In this document: one piece after another, positions 1-7,939 of the stretch
Layout of the letters: each line of letters starts with the position of its first letter
Numbering within the stretch: the stretch's first letter is position 1
Source: Bacteroidales bacterium
Lineage (GTDB): Bacteria > Bacteroidota > Bacteroidia > Bacteroidales > P3
Direction of reading: 5' to 3'
DNA: 64,000 nucleotides
Assembly: GCA_017446745.1 (NCBI GenBank)
Contig: JAFSQF010000003.1
Location: forward strand, 1 to 64,000
Translations under genes and position numbers: made by a program
The notes under the pieces: generated by a model
What the model was told of the DNA's origin: nothing
The model's input: only the letters and a program-made list of their open reading frames with translations
Database searches by the model: none

Positions 1-333
1 AATCCCTTGGACGCATACATGGCCTATGACTCACGTTGGGACATCGAAGTGATTTTCAACCTTTACAAGAATATTATCGAACACGATACCGTGAATGTTC
101 ATTCGGACTATAGTGTCATCGCCACGGAACTTGTCAACTTCTTATCCACAATAATCTCTTCCCGAGTCAAGACCGACATCGTCAAGAAAGAAATAAACAA
201 GGTCTATTCATTCAAACAAATATTCAGATACATGTCAAAATACAAAAAAGTAAGGTCGTCCGAAAACGGTGCATGGAAGTCTGCAACTATGCTCAAGTAT
301 ATCGAAGAACTCGCATCAACACTTGGTGTATAG
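1..333 (+). pseudogene. IS4-superfamily transposase, C-terminal end (cut by window edge)
   Basis: The frame is open from the left edge to a stop at 331-333 and encodes only the last ~110 residues. It contains the IS4-superfamily YREK signature, Y-x2-R-x3-E-x6-K, in the segment beginning YDSRWDIE (Tyr codon near 25). That glutamate is the third acidic catalytic residue of DDE transposases. The rest is helical, as expected for the C-terminus of the IS1634/IS4 group. Whether the element is complete cannot be judged because its 5' part is outside the window. The gene stops only a few bases from the truncated end of the neighbouring methyltransferase, so the insertion-sequence end should lie just past position 333. 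Confidence 0.8.
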
Positions 334-336
334 GGG

Positions 337-984
337 TCAAATTTGGAGTTTCTTTACTTCTTGGTAATCTATGTCGGCAAGGAACTGACGGTAGTCCTCG
401 TTAAACCACTCTGTCCGCTTCTGACTCAGCAACTGGAGATAGTAGTGAAGTGCATCGCGGACGTTCTGATTGAAGTCCACATTGCCCACAGGCAGATTGA
501 ACTGTCCCTTGCCGTTGAAACGCAGCATGTGGTTGAAACCGTAGATGAGCAGCAGGTAGAGCCGCTGCATGTCCTGCTGGCCACCTGCTATGAAGTCGGC
601 CTTCATGCGCTGATACCCCGCCTTGTTATATCGTGCATAGTAGGTTTTCGGATAGACTATTTTCAAGTCCTTCTGCACCACATCGCTACGCAATGAGAGC
701 GATAGCCCGTAATCATCGACTATAGCGCAGAGAGCGTTCATCAATTCTTCTTCACGACCTATATACCCTTGCAACATCCGATGCAGACCGATGACATAAC
801 TGTTGATGTCGTTGAGCAGATAATGGTCTGCTTCGACATTCAGCATCACGCTGCCGCCCCCGACAAACGGCTCTATCAGCCTCTTGATGTGGTCGGGAAA
901 GTGAGAACGTATCTCACGTACCAACTTGTATTTGTCACCCACGTAGAACAGCGGGGAACGAGCGATTCCGTTTTTCATTGTCAA
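337..984 (-). pseudogene. D12-class N6-adenine DNA methyltransferase, 3'-truncated
   Basis: The encoded 215 residues begin with the D12-class N-terminal motif (YVGDKYKL, residues 14-21), followed by the S-adenosylmethionine-binding motif PFVGGGS (39-45) and an NDIN segment. Members of this class (DpnM, Dam) are about 270-290 residues and carry the catalytic DPPY motif late in the chain. Here the frame ends in QEVKKLQI about where the strand leading to DPPY should begin, so the catalytic motif is absent. The stop codon lies 3 bp from the end of a transposase gene, which suggests that an insertion removed the 3' part. Its start overlaps the upstream methyltransferase by 50 bp, showing that the two were co-translated. 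The product is probably inactive. Confidence 0.8.
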
Positions 985-1996
985 CTTCGGTTATAAATAA
1001 ATACTCACGGTGGTCATCAAACTCAGTCTTGCCGGAATTGAAGGCTTTGAACTCGTGATTGAACACCTTCGTTTCGCCGCACTTGCTGAGCACTTCTTCC
1101 AGTTGTTCCAACTTGATTTTATTCTCAGAAGAGGAACTCTTTGAATGGTAAGTGTTGTTGTATGACACCACCAAGTATCGGCTATGGATATGGCTCATCA
1201 GGTCGGTGAAAGTGGAAAAAGCGGCATTGCGGCAATAGTCGCTCATGTTCTCTTCCTTAGGCTTCAGGGCCGTTCCATACAACGGAGGTTTCTTCCACTG
1301 TACCAAATTCTCATAGACATGATAGAAGCGGCTGTACTGACGTGAGTTGTAAGGTGGGTCGAGGTAGGTCAGGTCAACATTTACGGTTCGCGCCAACTGA
1401 TTGGCATCCTGCTGGTGAATCTCTACGCCAGGAAACGATTCTGCCTCCACCATACGCATCTGGAAAGGATGAGCCACAGGAGCCTTGTGGTGATAGGCAT
1501 CGAAGTGCCCCATAGTGTTGGCGTGACGGTCTATGCTGTATATCAGCGAAGCCATCAGCACCGCATACTCTTTGTCCGTAAGTGTGGGCTGCATCTCCTT
1601 CAGTCGTTCACGGACATAACCGACTATCTTAGCCGTGTCCTGATGAAAATACTTGCCGCCAAAGTTCTTCGAGAAATAGTTCTCACGCAACTTAGAGGGT
1701 GCGATGTCATTAAACTCATGAATGATGGATTGCACCCTTTCTTCATCCCATTCTGTAGGAGCAAAGAAAGCGCGATACATGATGTTGTTTGAGTAGAGGA
1801 AATCATTCACCACTACTCGTTCATACTGCTGCAATGCCCTGTGAGCCACCACTCCTGTTCCTGCAAATATATCGCAGAAGGAGTGAATGTCATGGGTATG
1901 CTCACTGATGAGACCGAACATCCAGTCTACCAACTTGGTCTTACAACCTATATACCGGCGACTCTCCAACGAGAACCGGTTTTTCTTGTCTACCAT
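935..1996 (-). CDS. D12-like N6-adenine DNA methyltransferase (M.FokI-domain type)
   Basis: This 353-residue protein probably methylates adenine in a specific DNA site. The visible motifs are an N-terminal RRYIGCKTKL (residues 13-22), the cofactor motif FAGTG (44-48) and the catalytic DPPYNSRQYS (213-222), in the order X-I-IV typical of D12/alpha-class enzymes. The extended DPPYN(S)RQY form belongs to the COG3392 group, which includes the halves of type IIS methylases such as M.FokI (family recall, not searched). It is first in a leftward pair and overlaps the truncated second methyltransferase by 50 bp. A long ~315-nt leader runs from a shared promoter module at 2269-2325. No restriction endonuclease gene is visible; one may have lain beyond the insertion. 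Confidence 0.85.
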   Translation of the reverse strand: MVDKKNRFSLESRRYIGCKTKLVDWMFGLISEHTHDIHSFCDIFAGTGVVAHRALQQYERVVVNDFLYSNNIMYRAFFAPTEWDEERVQSIIHEFNDIAPSKLRENYFSKNFGGKYFHQDTAKIVGYVRERLKEMQPTLTDKEYAVLMASLIYSIDRHANTMGHFDAYHHKAPVAHPFQMRMVEAESFPGVEIHQQDANQLARTVNVDLTYLDPPYNSRQYSRFYHVYENLVQWKKPPLYGTALKPKEENMSDYCRNAAFSTFTDLMSHIHSRYLVVSYNNTYHSKSSSSENKIKLEQLEEVLSKCGETKVFNHEFKAFNSGKTEFDDHREYLFITEVDNEKRNRSFPAVLRG

Positions 1997-2268
1997 TATT
2001 TGTTCGCCTAGTGCGTATGACTATCCAAACGAAAGCAGACAATTTCCTGGACAAAAAAACGCGGACTTAACATTATCCACGTCTTTAGGCCCTAGGAATT
2101 GCCCGATTCTCCAGATAAGTCAAGCCCACGCAAGCGTAGGCATTTGCAGACTTATTCATATAGAGAATCTTGTATTTTGAATTTCCTAGGTTCAAAGACG
2201 ATTCCGAATAAATAGCAAACGCTGTTAATTATTTATGTTATCTATTTCTTTATATTGTTGTTATATCA
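1997..2268. other. Non-coding leader upstream of the methyltransferase pair
   Basis: This stretch lies between the methyltransferase start and the promoter module and holds no convincing gene. It contains an inverted pair, CCTAGGAATT at 2091-2100 and AATTTCCTAGG at 2180-2190, separated by about 80 bp. The pair could be an operator or a long-range RNA stem in the leader. No controller-protein gene is next to it, so a role in restriction-modification control is only a guess. Confidence 0.4.
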
Positions 2269-2325
2269 CTGTTTCGTTATGTTTTTGTTGTTGTATATCG
2301 GTTGTTTTTCGTGCTGCAAAGGTAC
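2269..2325 (-). promoter_or_regulatory. Shared promoter-leader module, copy 1 (methyltransferases)
   Basis: Read leftward, this has a Bacteroidota -7 box TACCTTTG (plus-strand CAAAGGTA, 2317-2324). It is followed by an AC-rich leader that is nearly identical to those at 3524-3579 and 4964-5009. The module begins right at the stop codon of the upstream yhcG gene, so its -33 region lies inside that gene. It reads toward the methyltransferase pair. Confidence 0.6.
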
Positions 2326-2330
2326 GAAAA

Positions 2331-3455
2331 TTATTCTTTTCTCTCGTCTATAAAATTACAGAACTCGACAAGGCTACGTTGGATAACGCTGCCCACTTGT
2401 AGTTGTTCCTTGTACTGCGCTACCATGGTCGGCGACATGCTGCGATTCAACGCATACCGAACCACTTCCATGTTGACCTCCCTGCACAGCAGAATGCCGA
2501 TACTTGGATTCTCGTTTGATCGGCGTTCTTCCTGATCCAGAGCTTCAAGATAAAACTCCAGCTGTCCGAGGTCCTTGGGGTGGAATTCTGTTGTCTTCAA
2601 CTCGATGGCCACCATACATTGCAACAGACGATGGAAGAACAACAGATCCACCTTGAAAGGCTTGCCTCCCACATAAATACGGTGTTCCTCGTCAATGAAC
2701 AGGAAATCCTTGCCCATTTCGAGGATGAAGTCTTTCATGTGGCTCACAATGGACTTGCGTAGTTTCGTTTCTTTATAACTTAGCGGCAGACCCAGCATGT
2801 CCAAGCTGACACGATCCTTGAACAGCAAGGGGGCTTGTGGATATTGGCTCTGCATCGCTTGCGACTGAACATGTCGGCTACTGAGGACTGCCGACATAGC
2901 ATCGGTCTTGATGGCACGTGCCAATTGCTTATACTCCAATTGTTCACGTCCGGCATACAGCATATAGAATAGCCTTTGCTCATCGATTTTGCAATAGTTA
3001 AGGATGAGTTGATGGTTGCTCCACCCGGTGGCAAAGAGAACATCAGGTATTTGTGCCGATTCGATTGGCACGATTGGGCTGGATGATGTTTGTGCCAATC
3101 CAATTGGCACAGACGTGGTCATACCGAGTGACAGGAGTCGGGGATTGACCTTGGCAATCAGGTCGGAGAATGCTGCGGTGGAGTAGGTCTCGTAGAATTG
3201 AACCATTTTGTATATAGTACGATAGCTCCATCCCCTCACGGTAGGGTCCTTTGTGTGTATAAATTCCGCCAGTTGGCGTACCACTCCGCTGCCCCATTTG
3301 GCCGTTTTCAACCGCTCGGAGACGAAGCTCCCCACTTCCCACACCATCAAGATGGATTCACCGTTCACGCGTTGTGCAACACGATTGCGATGAGCCGTGA
3401 TGATGCCGAAAACAGTCTCGAAGTCTTTACAAGCGTTTATGCTGATGCTTTCCAT
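2331..3455 (-). CDS. YhcG/DUF1016 family PDDEXK nuclease
   Basis: This is a DUF1016 (YhcG) protein: an N-terminal helical domain followed by a PDDEXK nuclease fold. The putative catalytic residues are visible in the C-terminal third: Asp270 in VDLLFFH, and Glu285 and Lys287 in AIELK, numbering from the ATG at 3455. An ATG 14 codons upstream (3497) is possible but adds a non-family sequence. Relatives are linked to mobile elements and genome defence; the substrate is unknown. The linker between the domains (codons at 3053-3111) is encoded by two inverted repeats, giving a Ser/Pro/Ile-rich peptide. Shared promoter-leader modules lie on both sides. A second, truncated family member is at 22673-23533. 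Confidence 0.85.
   Translation of the reverse strand: MESISINACKDFETVFGIITAHRNRVAQRVNGESILMVWEVGSFVSERLKTAKWGSGVVRQLAEFIHTKDPTVRGWSYRTIYKMVQFYETYSTAAFSDLIAKVNPRLLSLGMTTSVPIGLAQTSSSPIVPIESAQIPDVLFATGWSNHQLILNYCKIDEQRLFYMLYAGREQLEYKQLARAIKTDAMSAVLSSRHVQSQAMQSQYPQAPLLFKDRVSLDMLGLPLSYKETKLRKSIVSHMKDFILEMGKDFLFIDEEHRIYVGGKPFKVDLLFFHRLLQCMVAIELKTTEFHPKDLGQLEFYLEALDQEERRSNENPSIGILLCREVNMEVVRYALNRSMSPTMVAQYKEQLQVGSVIQRSLVEFCNFIDERKE
3053..3111 (-). repeat. Two palindromes within the yhcG linker coding region
   Basis: GTGCCGAT and ATTGGCAC flank a 3-nt spacer at 3053-3071 with one mismatch. A second, TGTGCCAAT and ATTGGCACA around CC, spans 3091-3111 (perfect arms). Both lie in the segment between the N-terminal and nuclease domains. 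The other yhcG gene has unrelated palindromes at the equivalent place. Confidence 0.7.
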
Positions 3456-3523
3456 AGCTCCAATATAAATATATGACGAACAAGGTGAACAAGGCAATCG
3501 TGCGTTATCCTATTGTTATCTAT

Positions 3524-3579
3524 CTGTTTCGTTTTGTTTTTGTTGTTGTATATCGGGGTTTTTCGTGCTGCAAAGGTAC
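3524..3579 (-). promoter_or_regulatory. Shared promoter-leader module, copy 2 (yhcG)
   Basis: The leftward -7 box TACCTTTG lies at 3571-3578. A -33 TTTG (plus-strand CAAA, 3598-3601) is spaced 19 nt away, matching the Bacteroidota consensus. The leader body, read as CACGAAAAACCCCGATATAC and onward, is shared with copies 1 and 3. It serves the yhcG gene 70-115 nt downstream. Confidence 0.75.
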
Positions 3580-3795
3580 AAAATCTTCGCGGTGTGGCAA
3601 AATATAATTATGCCTTACCGAGCCAGAGGCACGTCCGCAGGCGGGATGGAAACGGCAAGAGGATCACTACAATAACCAGCGGAACTCTCTATATGGTTCC
3701 GCTGATACCATAGACGAAGTCCGAAGCACGGCGAACACGCTAATCTGTTTTCGGTCTCTTCTATTGTTTCACTTTCCGTTTTGCGAAGTAAGGGA
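3580..3795. other. Gene-free spacer with a possible weak terminator
   Basis: No gene is seen. CAGCGGAAC and GTTCCGCTG pair around a 10-nt loop at about 3678-3705. Lying just downstream of the leftward bro gene, this hairpin could end its transcript, although no strong T-run follows. Confidence 0.35.
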
Positions 3796-4671
3796 CTATT
3801 TTTCTTCGGGCCCTTCTATTTCTTTCGCTTCAGCCTCTTCTGTAGGCAGCAGGTGGTCGGCGGCACGGCTGCGTGAGATGACGCTATGGCCTATCTGTTT
3901 CTCCACCTCCTCGCGGGCAACACGTGCTGCTTTTCCGCCACTCTGCGCCACCTGCTGGTTCTCCTGCATGGTCTTGGGATTGCGGTTGCGCGAAATCTCG
4001 GTGGTGGCGGCTTCCGCCAAGGTGTTCAGCGCCAACTCAAGGGTGGTCATGTTGTCCCGCAGGTTCTCCTTAGTAAGCCCCTTGTACCGCTTGTATTCAC
4101 CCGTGTTCATTCCACTCCACGCCTTGGTGAGGATATTGGTAAGGACGGCGAAGTCCTTCTTCTCTTTCACCCCCGAGCGTTCCCACTCGTCGGTCAATTC
4201 TTTGCGCGTGCGTATGGACTTGAGCCTGTTCTCTATCCACCGCTCGCTGTATCCTTGGCGACGGTAATCCTCGACGGCCATCTGGAACGTCAGCTCCGGG
4301 TCGATTATCTGGTCGACGCGCTGCGCCCCCACTTCGGAGAGCCACTGTTTTATGGGTTCCGCTTTCTTGGACGGAACGGATTGTATGATGCGCAGTATCT
4401 GCTCTAAATCAGCAACATCCGTCTTATAATTTTTGCCGTCGGCAGCAGGCATTTTCAGTTGCTTACAATTTGTAAGCAACTCATCGGCACCCTCCTCTTT
4501 CAGGCGTTTCTTCAGTACGGCCCAATAGGTGCTCGCCTTGCGGGCCGTAGGTTGCTCGGTCAGGATCTGTACCACGTCGACGATGGAGAAATAGTACTTC
4601 TCTTCTTCATCGTCCCACGCTATGCGGACCTGATTCCCTTCAAATAGCTGTATGGCATTTTGCTGTGTCAT
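3796..4671 (-). CDS. Bro-N / DinD-like protein
   Basis: This 291-residue protein has an N-terminal Bro-N-type domain (AIQLFEGNQVRIAWDD, then YYFSIVDVVQILTE), a fold found in phage antirepressors and in the SOS-induced protein DinD. The middle and C-terminal parts (SVPSKKAEPIKQWLSEVG, then TRKELTDEWERSG) resemble DinD-like proteins of Bacteroides, which are often annotated as DNA-damage-inducible or phage antirepressor proteins. I chose the ATG at 4671, which starts at the Bro-N domain; ATGs at 4689 and 4740 add non-family residues. The tail is rich in Glu and Ala. The leader at 4964-5009 is the same as those serving yhcG and the methyltransferases, suggesting joint control. DNA binding is inferred from the family. 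Confidence 0.75.
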   Translation of the reverse strand: MTQQNAIQLFEGNQVRIAWDDEEEKYYFSIVDVVQILTEQPTARKASTYWAVLKKRLKEEGADELLTNCKQLKMPAADGKNYKTDVADLEQILRIIQSVPSKKAEPIKQWLSEVGAQRVDQIIDPELTFQMAVEDYRRQGYSERWIENRLKSIRTRKELTDEWERSGVKEKKDFAVLTNILTKAWSGMNTGEYKRYKGLTKENLRDNMTTLELALNTLAEAATTEISRNRNPKTMQENQQVAQSGGKAARVAREEVEKQIGHSVISRSRAADHLLPTEEAEAKEIEGPEEK

Positions 4672-5237
4672 ATTTCTGTTTTTTTTCATTTGGCATTGAT
4701 AGCCGTTCGATTCACATGCGTTGCACCTCCCGTTGTGCAACCATGCTGTTCGAACGGTGAAAATCGCTTATATAAAAGCCGTCCATCGATAAATAACTCT
4801 GCTTAATAATCCAATGTTCGCAGGCCTTAGGGTGTGAAGCCGTCGGCAATAATGTCATTAATCGATTTCCAAAAGTCTGCGTTGTTCAAAATAATATAAC
4901 GTAAAAAAAGTATACATTATTGTAAATGCAAACCAAACAATTCTTTATTCCGTTGTTATATCTCTGTTTCGTTAAGTTTTTGTTGTTGTATATCGGGGTT
5001 TTTCGTGCTTCTATAATACAACTTTGTATTTATCACGTTTTGTTTGAGTTAAGACAGAGCCCAAAACTCAATGGATGCTGCAAAGGTACGACTTATTTTC
5101 CAAATAGCCCCAAAAAGTAGAATCGTACGTGAGCGAGGAGGCTTCGGCGACTAAACGGCGATGCAAAAACGCGAAAATGATTCGTACCGACAAAACATTT
5201 TTTCGTTTCCTGCGTTAGAATAGCAAAAGAAAATGAT
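4672..5237. other. Long intergenic leader between bro and the antitoxin gene
   Basis: No coding sequence is supported. The stretch holds a small inverted repeat (GTTGCAC / GTGCAAC, about 4719-4741), the third promoter-leader module with a 70-bp insertion, and the upstream region of the rightward antitoxin gene. The bro transcript would have a leader of nearly 400 nt. Confidence 0.5.
4964..5088 (-). promoter_or_regulatory. Shared promoter-leader module, copy 3, with 70-bp insertion
   Basis: The leader body at 4964-5009 matches copies 1 and 2. Its -7 box (TACCTTTG, plus CAAAGGTA at 5081-5088) is pushed upstream by a 70-bp insert (5010-5079) that begins and ends around the trinucleotide GCT. 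The insert carries a perfect inverted repeat, AATACAA / TTGTATT around CT, at 5015-5030. If the promoter still works, this leader would begin with the inserted hairpin. Confidence 0.65.
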
Positions 5238-5546
5238 ATGAACACAACGCTGATTAACCACGAATACAACCCTGCGGAGGCTCTATGGGCAATGTACATG
5301 TCGCAGAGTAATGCGGTGCGTAAGGCGTTCCGTTTACGTCTTCACGCCGAGGAGGAAGCTGAGGCTCGACGCAAGAGCATGGAAGCTTACTCTATGACGC
5401 TGCCTGCAGAAGAGCTCAAGGCTGCACAACAAATGGTTGAGAGCATCAAAAAAGGTGTCGCCAATGTGAAAAAAGCAGTTGCCGAGGGACACTCAGCTGG
5501 CCGTCCCGCAGAGGAATTGCTGGCCGAATTAATGAAACAGGCATGA
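5238..5546 (+). CDS. Putative antitoxin of a type II toxin-antitoxin pair
   Basis: The product is a small (102 aa) charged, helix-rich protein with an Ala/Glu-rich middle (RLRLHAEEEAEARRKS). The TGA stop at 5544-5546 overlaps the ATG of the following RelE-like reading frame (ATGA at 5543-5546), the usual translational coupling of an antitoxin with its toxin. It has no recognisable DNA-binding motif, so the assignment rests on size, composition and position. The partner gene is broken, so this may be an orphan antitoxin. Confidence 0.6.
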   Translation: MNTTLINHEYNPAEALWAMYMSQSNAVRKAFRLRLHAEEEAEARRKSMEAYSMTLPAEELKAAQQMVESIKKGVANVKKAVAEGHSAGRPAEELLAELMKQA

Positions 5547-5739
5547 CAGTCAATATCACCACGCATCCCGAGTTCGATCGTCAAATGAAACGGTACGAAG
5601 TGGCGGCATGCGGGTCATCACCTTTTCCCTGGAGCAAATCGGCGACGATATTATAGACATCACCCTGCTTTATATCTATGACAAAAAGGAGATGGAAAAC
5701 ATCTCTGACGATTTCATCCGTTACCTTTTGGAACAATAG
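5543..5739 (+). pseudogene. RelE/ParE-like toxin with internal deletion
   Basis: Frame 1 from the ATG at 5543 begins like Bacteroidota RelE-family toxins (MTVNITTHPEFDRQMKR) but then runs into unrelated sequence and stops at 5654-5656. From about 5599 another frame encodes a typical toxin C-terminus: SGGMRVITF, then LLYIYDKKEMENISDD, ending at the stop at 5737-5739. The family is about 100-110 residues, so roughly 45 central residues have been lost together with the frame. The remains show that a full toxin was once present. The product should be inactive. Confidence 0.75.
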
Positions 5740-6628
5740 TACAATAATCGCAGTTCTTGCCCACGCCATAGCACGGCCCATCGTTGTAGCCCACGCTATG
5801 CAGGTTGGCGTCAAAAAACGAAGGCGTTCCATAATATGCCGACCTTACAGGGATCAAGGAGGTGAGTATGGAATCCAGCCTAATAGCCAAAGTAATCTGA
5901 AATTCAAGTTTCGCATGTATGCGAAATATTTGATATTAAGTCGCCAATGGCGAGAAATCTTACAAATCTGCTCAAATCAAACAGATAAATATTGAAAGAT
6001 TTGAAAGGATTTGCGAGATTTCTGTCGCGTGCTGCGGCCCGCGAGCCCGACGAGCGAAGCGACACTCATTATCACCAACATAGACCTTGTGAAAGAATGA
6101 GTTTTAAACAGGATTAACCTCTTTATTTATTTTGTTGATTTACAAACTACAATCAAACATATCATTAGTTCAACAATTAAAATCATATACTTAATCTCAT
6201 TGTTTTACCACTCTGTTTCGATTATTATATGTAATTTTGCATCCGAATTGCAAATTTGCATAATGCATTATTTATAATATGATATACAGAAAGTTAAATA
6301 ATGCAGCGATCGAGGTATTGCGATACACTTCGCTTCTTTCCGTCTAACCCGTCAAAGTCATCGCACTATCATCCGCCAAGCCGCCCGTGGCGCGCTGGCG
6401 AGCGGCTACCTTCTCCGGCAATATTGTTTACTTTTTGCTGCTTAGCAATAAGTTGATACAATCAGATAGGCGGAATAAAACGACTGTGTTTACGCGTCGT
6501 TGTACGCGAGCGTCCACGCCTGCAATTTGAACACGAATCTCACGAATTACACGGATGCTTTTTCCCTTCTACGAATTAACACGAATTACACGGATTTTCA
6601 CGTAATGAAACGACAAATGTAAAGACAC
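5740..6628. other. About 0.9 kb without genes
   Basis: No convincing coding sequence is seen on either strand. A rightward -7 box TAATTTTG occurs at 6232-6239 with no gene after it, followed by AT-rich palindromes (GCAAATTTGC, then ATAATGCATTAT). At 6447-6465 there is a copy of the AATAAGTTGATACAATCAG motif that also marks the ends of the MITE-like elements at 52 and 62 kb. At about 6523-6600 there are diverged direct repeats of the type CACGAATTACACGGAT. The region resembles decayed mobile DNA; a small RNA from the orphan promoter is possible but unsupported. Confidence 0.5.
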
Positions 6629-6665
6629 AAAAAAACTGCCGGAGAATAAAACATCCCGGCAGTTT
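6629..6665 (-). terminator. Rho-independent terminator of kdd
   Basis: The arms AAACTGCCGG and CCGGCAGTTT form a stem. Read leftward, it is followed by a run of T residues. It sits about 60 bp past the kdd stop. Confidence 0.85.
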
Positions 6666-6724
6666 CCATTATGATTAACAAGAAAAATTCATCAACTTCG
6701 CAGAATGCGAAGTGCTCCTAACAC

Positions 6725-7798
6725 TTAGGCATAGAGATCTTCGAAGATCTTGCGCAGCTTCGGGCTCTCGCGGAGCTCCTGGAGGGTGAACTCGGCATGG
6801 CCTTTGGTGTAGCCGTTGCCCATAATCATGTTCACGTCGCTGCCGATGCCTTCGGCACCGAGGCTGGCCTTGGTGAAGCTGGTGGCCATGGAGAAGAAAT
6901 AGACCACGCCGTCGTCCTTGGTGACGAGGATGGCTGTCATCTCCTGGTCGGGGACGTTGACGCAGTTGATGGTGACGTCGGCCATCTTGCCACCGGTGAG
7001 GCGCTCGACGAGCTCATATACCTGCACGGGGGTCATGCCGGCAGCACTCTCGACGATGTCGCAGAAGCCGAGGTCCTTGATGCGCTGGGTGCTCTTGGGG
7101 CTGTTGGCAATACCGATAACCTTGCCGGTAACGCCGACACGTTTCTTGGCCTCGTAGCAGCAGAGCATACCGCTCTTGCCACCGGCACCGAGGATGACGA
7201 CGGTCTGGCCATAATGGCACAGCTTGGCAGTCTGGGCAGGGGCGCCGGCCACGTCGAGGGCACTCAGGGCCAGTTTCTCGGGCATGTCGTCGGGAATCTT
7301 GGCATAGATGCCGCTCTCGAAAAGGATGGCCTTGCCTTTGATGTCGACCTGGTCGATCTCAGGACGAATCTCGCCGAAGGAATCGATGCGCAGCGGGGTG
7401 AGCGACAGGCTCACGAGGGTGGCGATGCGGTCGCCTTCTTTCAGGTCAATCTTGCCCTTCAAGGCGTCGCCAATCTTCTCCACCTTGCCAAGAAGCATAC
7501 CACCCGAACCGGTACGGCGGTTGCGATGTTTGCCCTGCAACTCGACATTCAGAAGCATCTCTTTCTTCACCTCTTCAAGGATTTGCTCTTTGCTGGCACC
7601 TTCTCCGGCCTGCTCTTTGGCATAGTTCATAATGTCGGTGAACGAAGCGGAGTCGACATTCAGGGTCTGGACATCGATGAGAATCTCGTTGTCGTAAAGA
7701 ACATCCATGTTGTTGTCAATCTTGTTGGCTGGCTGAGGAAGGACACCCTTCGGCTCGAGTACACGGTGAACACCGTATTTGTTACCTTTTGGTTGCAT
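6725..7798 (-). CDS. kdd: L-erythro-3,5-diaminohexanoate dehydrogenase
   Basis: Kdd oxidatively deaminates 3,5-diaminohexanoate to 5-amino-3-oxohexanoate with NAD(P)+ in anaerobic lysine fermentation to acetate and butyrate. The 357-residue length fits the family (about 345-360). It opens with the characteristic HRVLEPKGVLPQ and has a Rossmann nucleotide site at VVILGAGGKSG. The chain is full length with an ATG at 7798 and its own terminator. The other lysine-fermentation genes (kamA, kamDE, kce, kal) are not in this window and no partner is adjacent, so here it is a single-gene unit. If those genes are elsewhere, the organism can ferment lysine; otherwise the substrate may be different. Confidence 0.82.
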   Translation of the reverse strand: MQPKGNKYGVHRVLEPKGVLPQPANKIDNNMDVLYDNEILIDVQTLNVDSASFTDIMNYAKEQAGEGASKEQILEEVKKEMLLNVELQGKHRNRRTGSGGMLLGKVEKIGDALKGKIDLKEGDRIATLVSLSLTPLRIDSFGEIRPEIDQVDIKGKAILFESGIYAKIPDDMPEKLALSALDVAGAPAQTAKLCHYGQTVVILGAGGKSGMLCCYEAKKRVGVTGKVIGIANSPKSTQRIKDLGFCDIVESAAGMTPVQVYELVERLTGGKMADVTINCVNVPDQEMTAILVTKDDGVVYFFSMATSFTKASLGAEGIGSDVNMIMGNGYTKGHAEFTLQELRESPKLRKIFEDLYA

Positions 7799-7939
7799 AA
7801 AAAATTAGGTTATTTAATTGATTATTATATAATTATTTGCAATATTCCCTTACAAAAGGACTTTCAAAAGTATACATTTCTTTCGATTTAGGCAAATTTT
7901 TTTTCACTTGACGGGAAAAAACACGAGAATAAATGAATT

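Noticed and set aside
6797..7891. Rightward 364-codon open frame opposite kdd
   Set aside because: Antisense to a full-length, motif-complete enzyme; the product is a low-complexity His/Val/Asp-rich chain.
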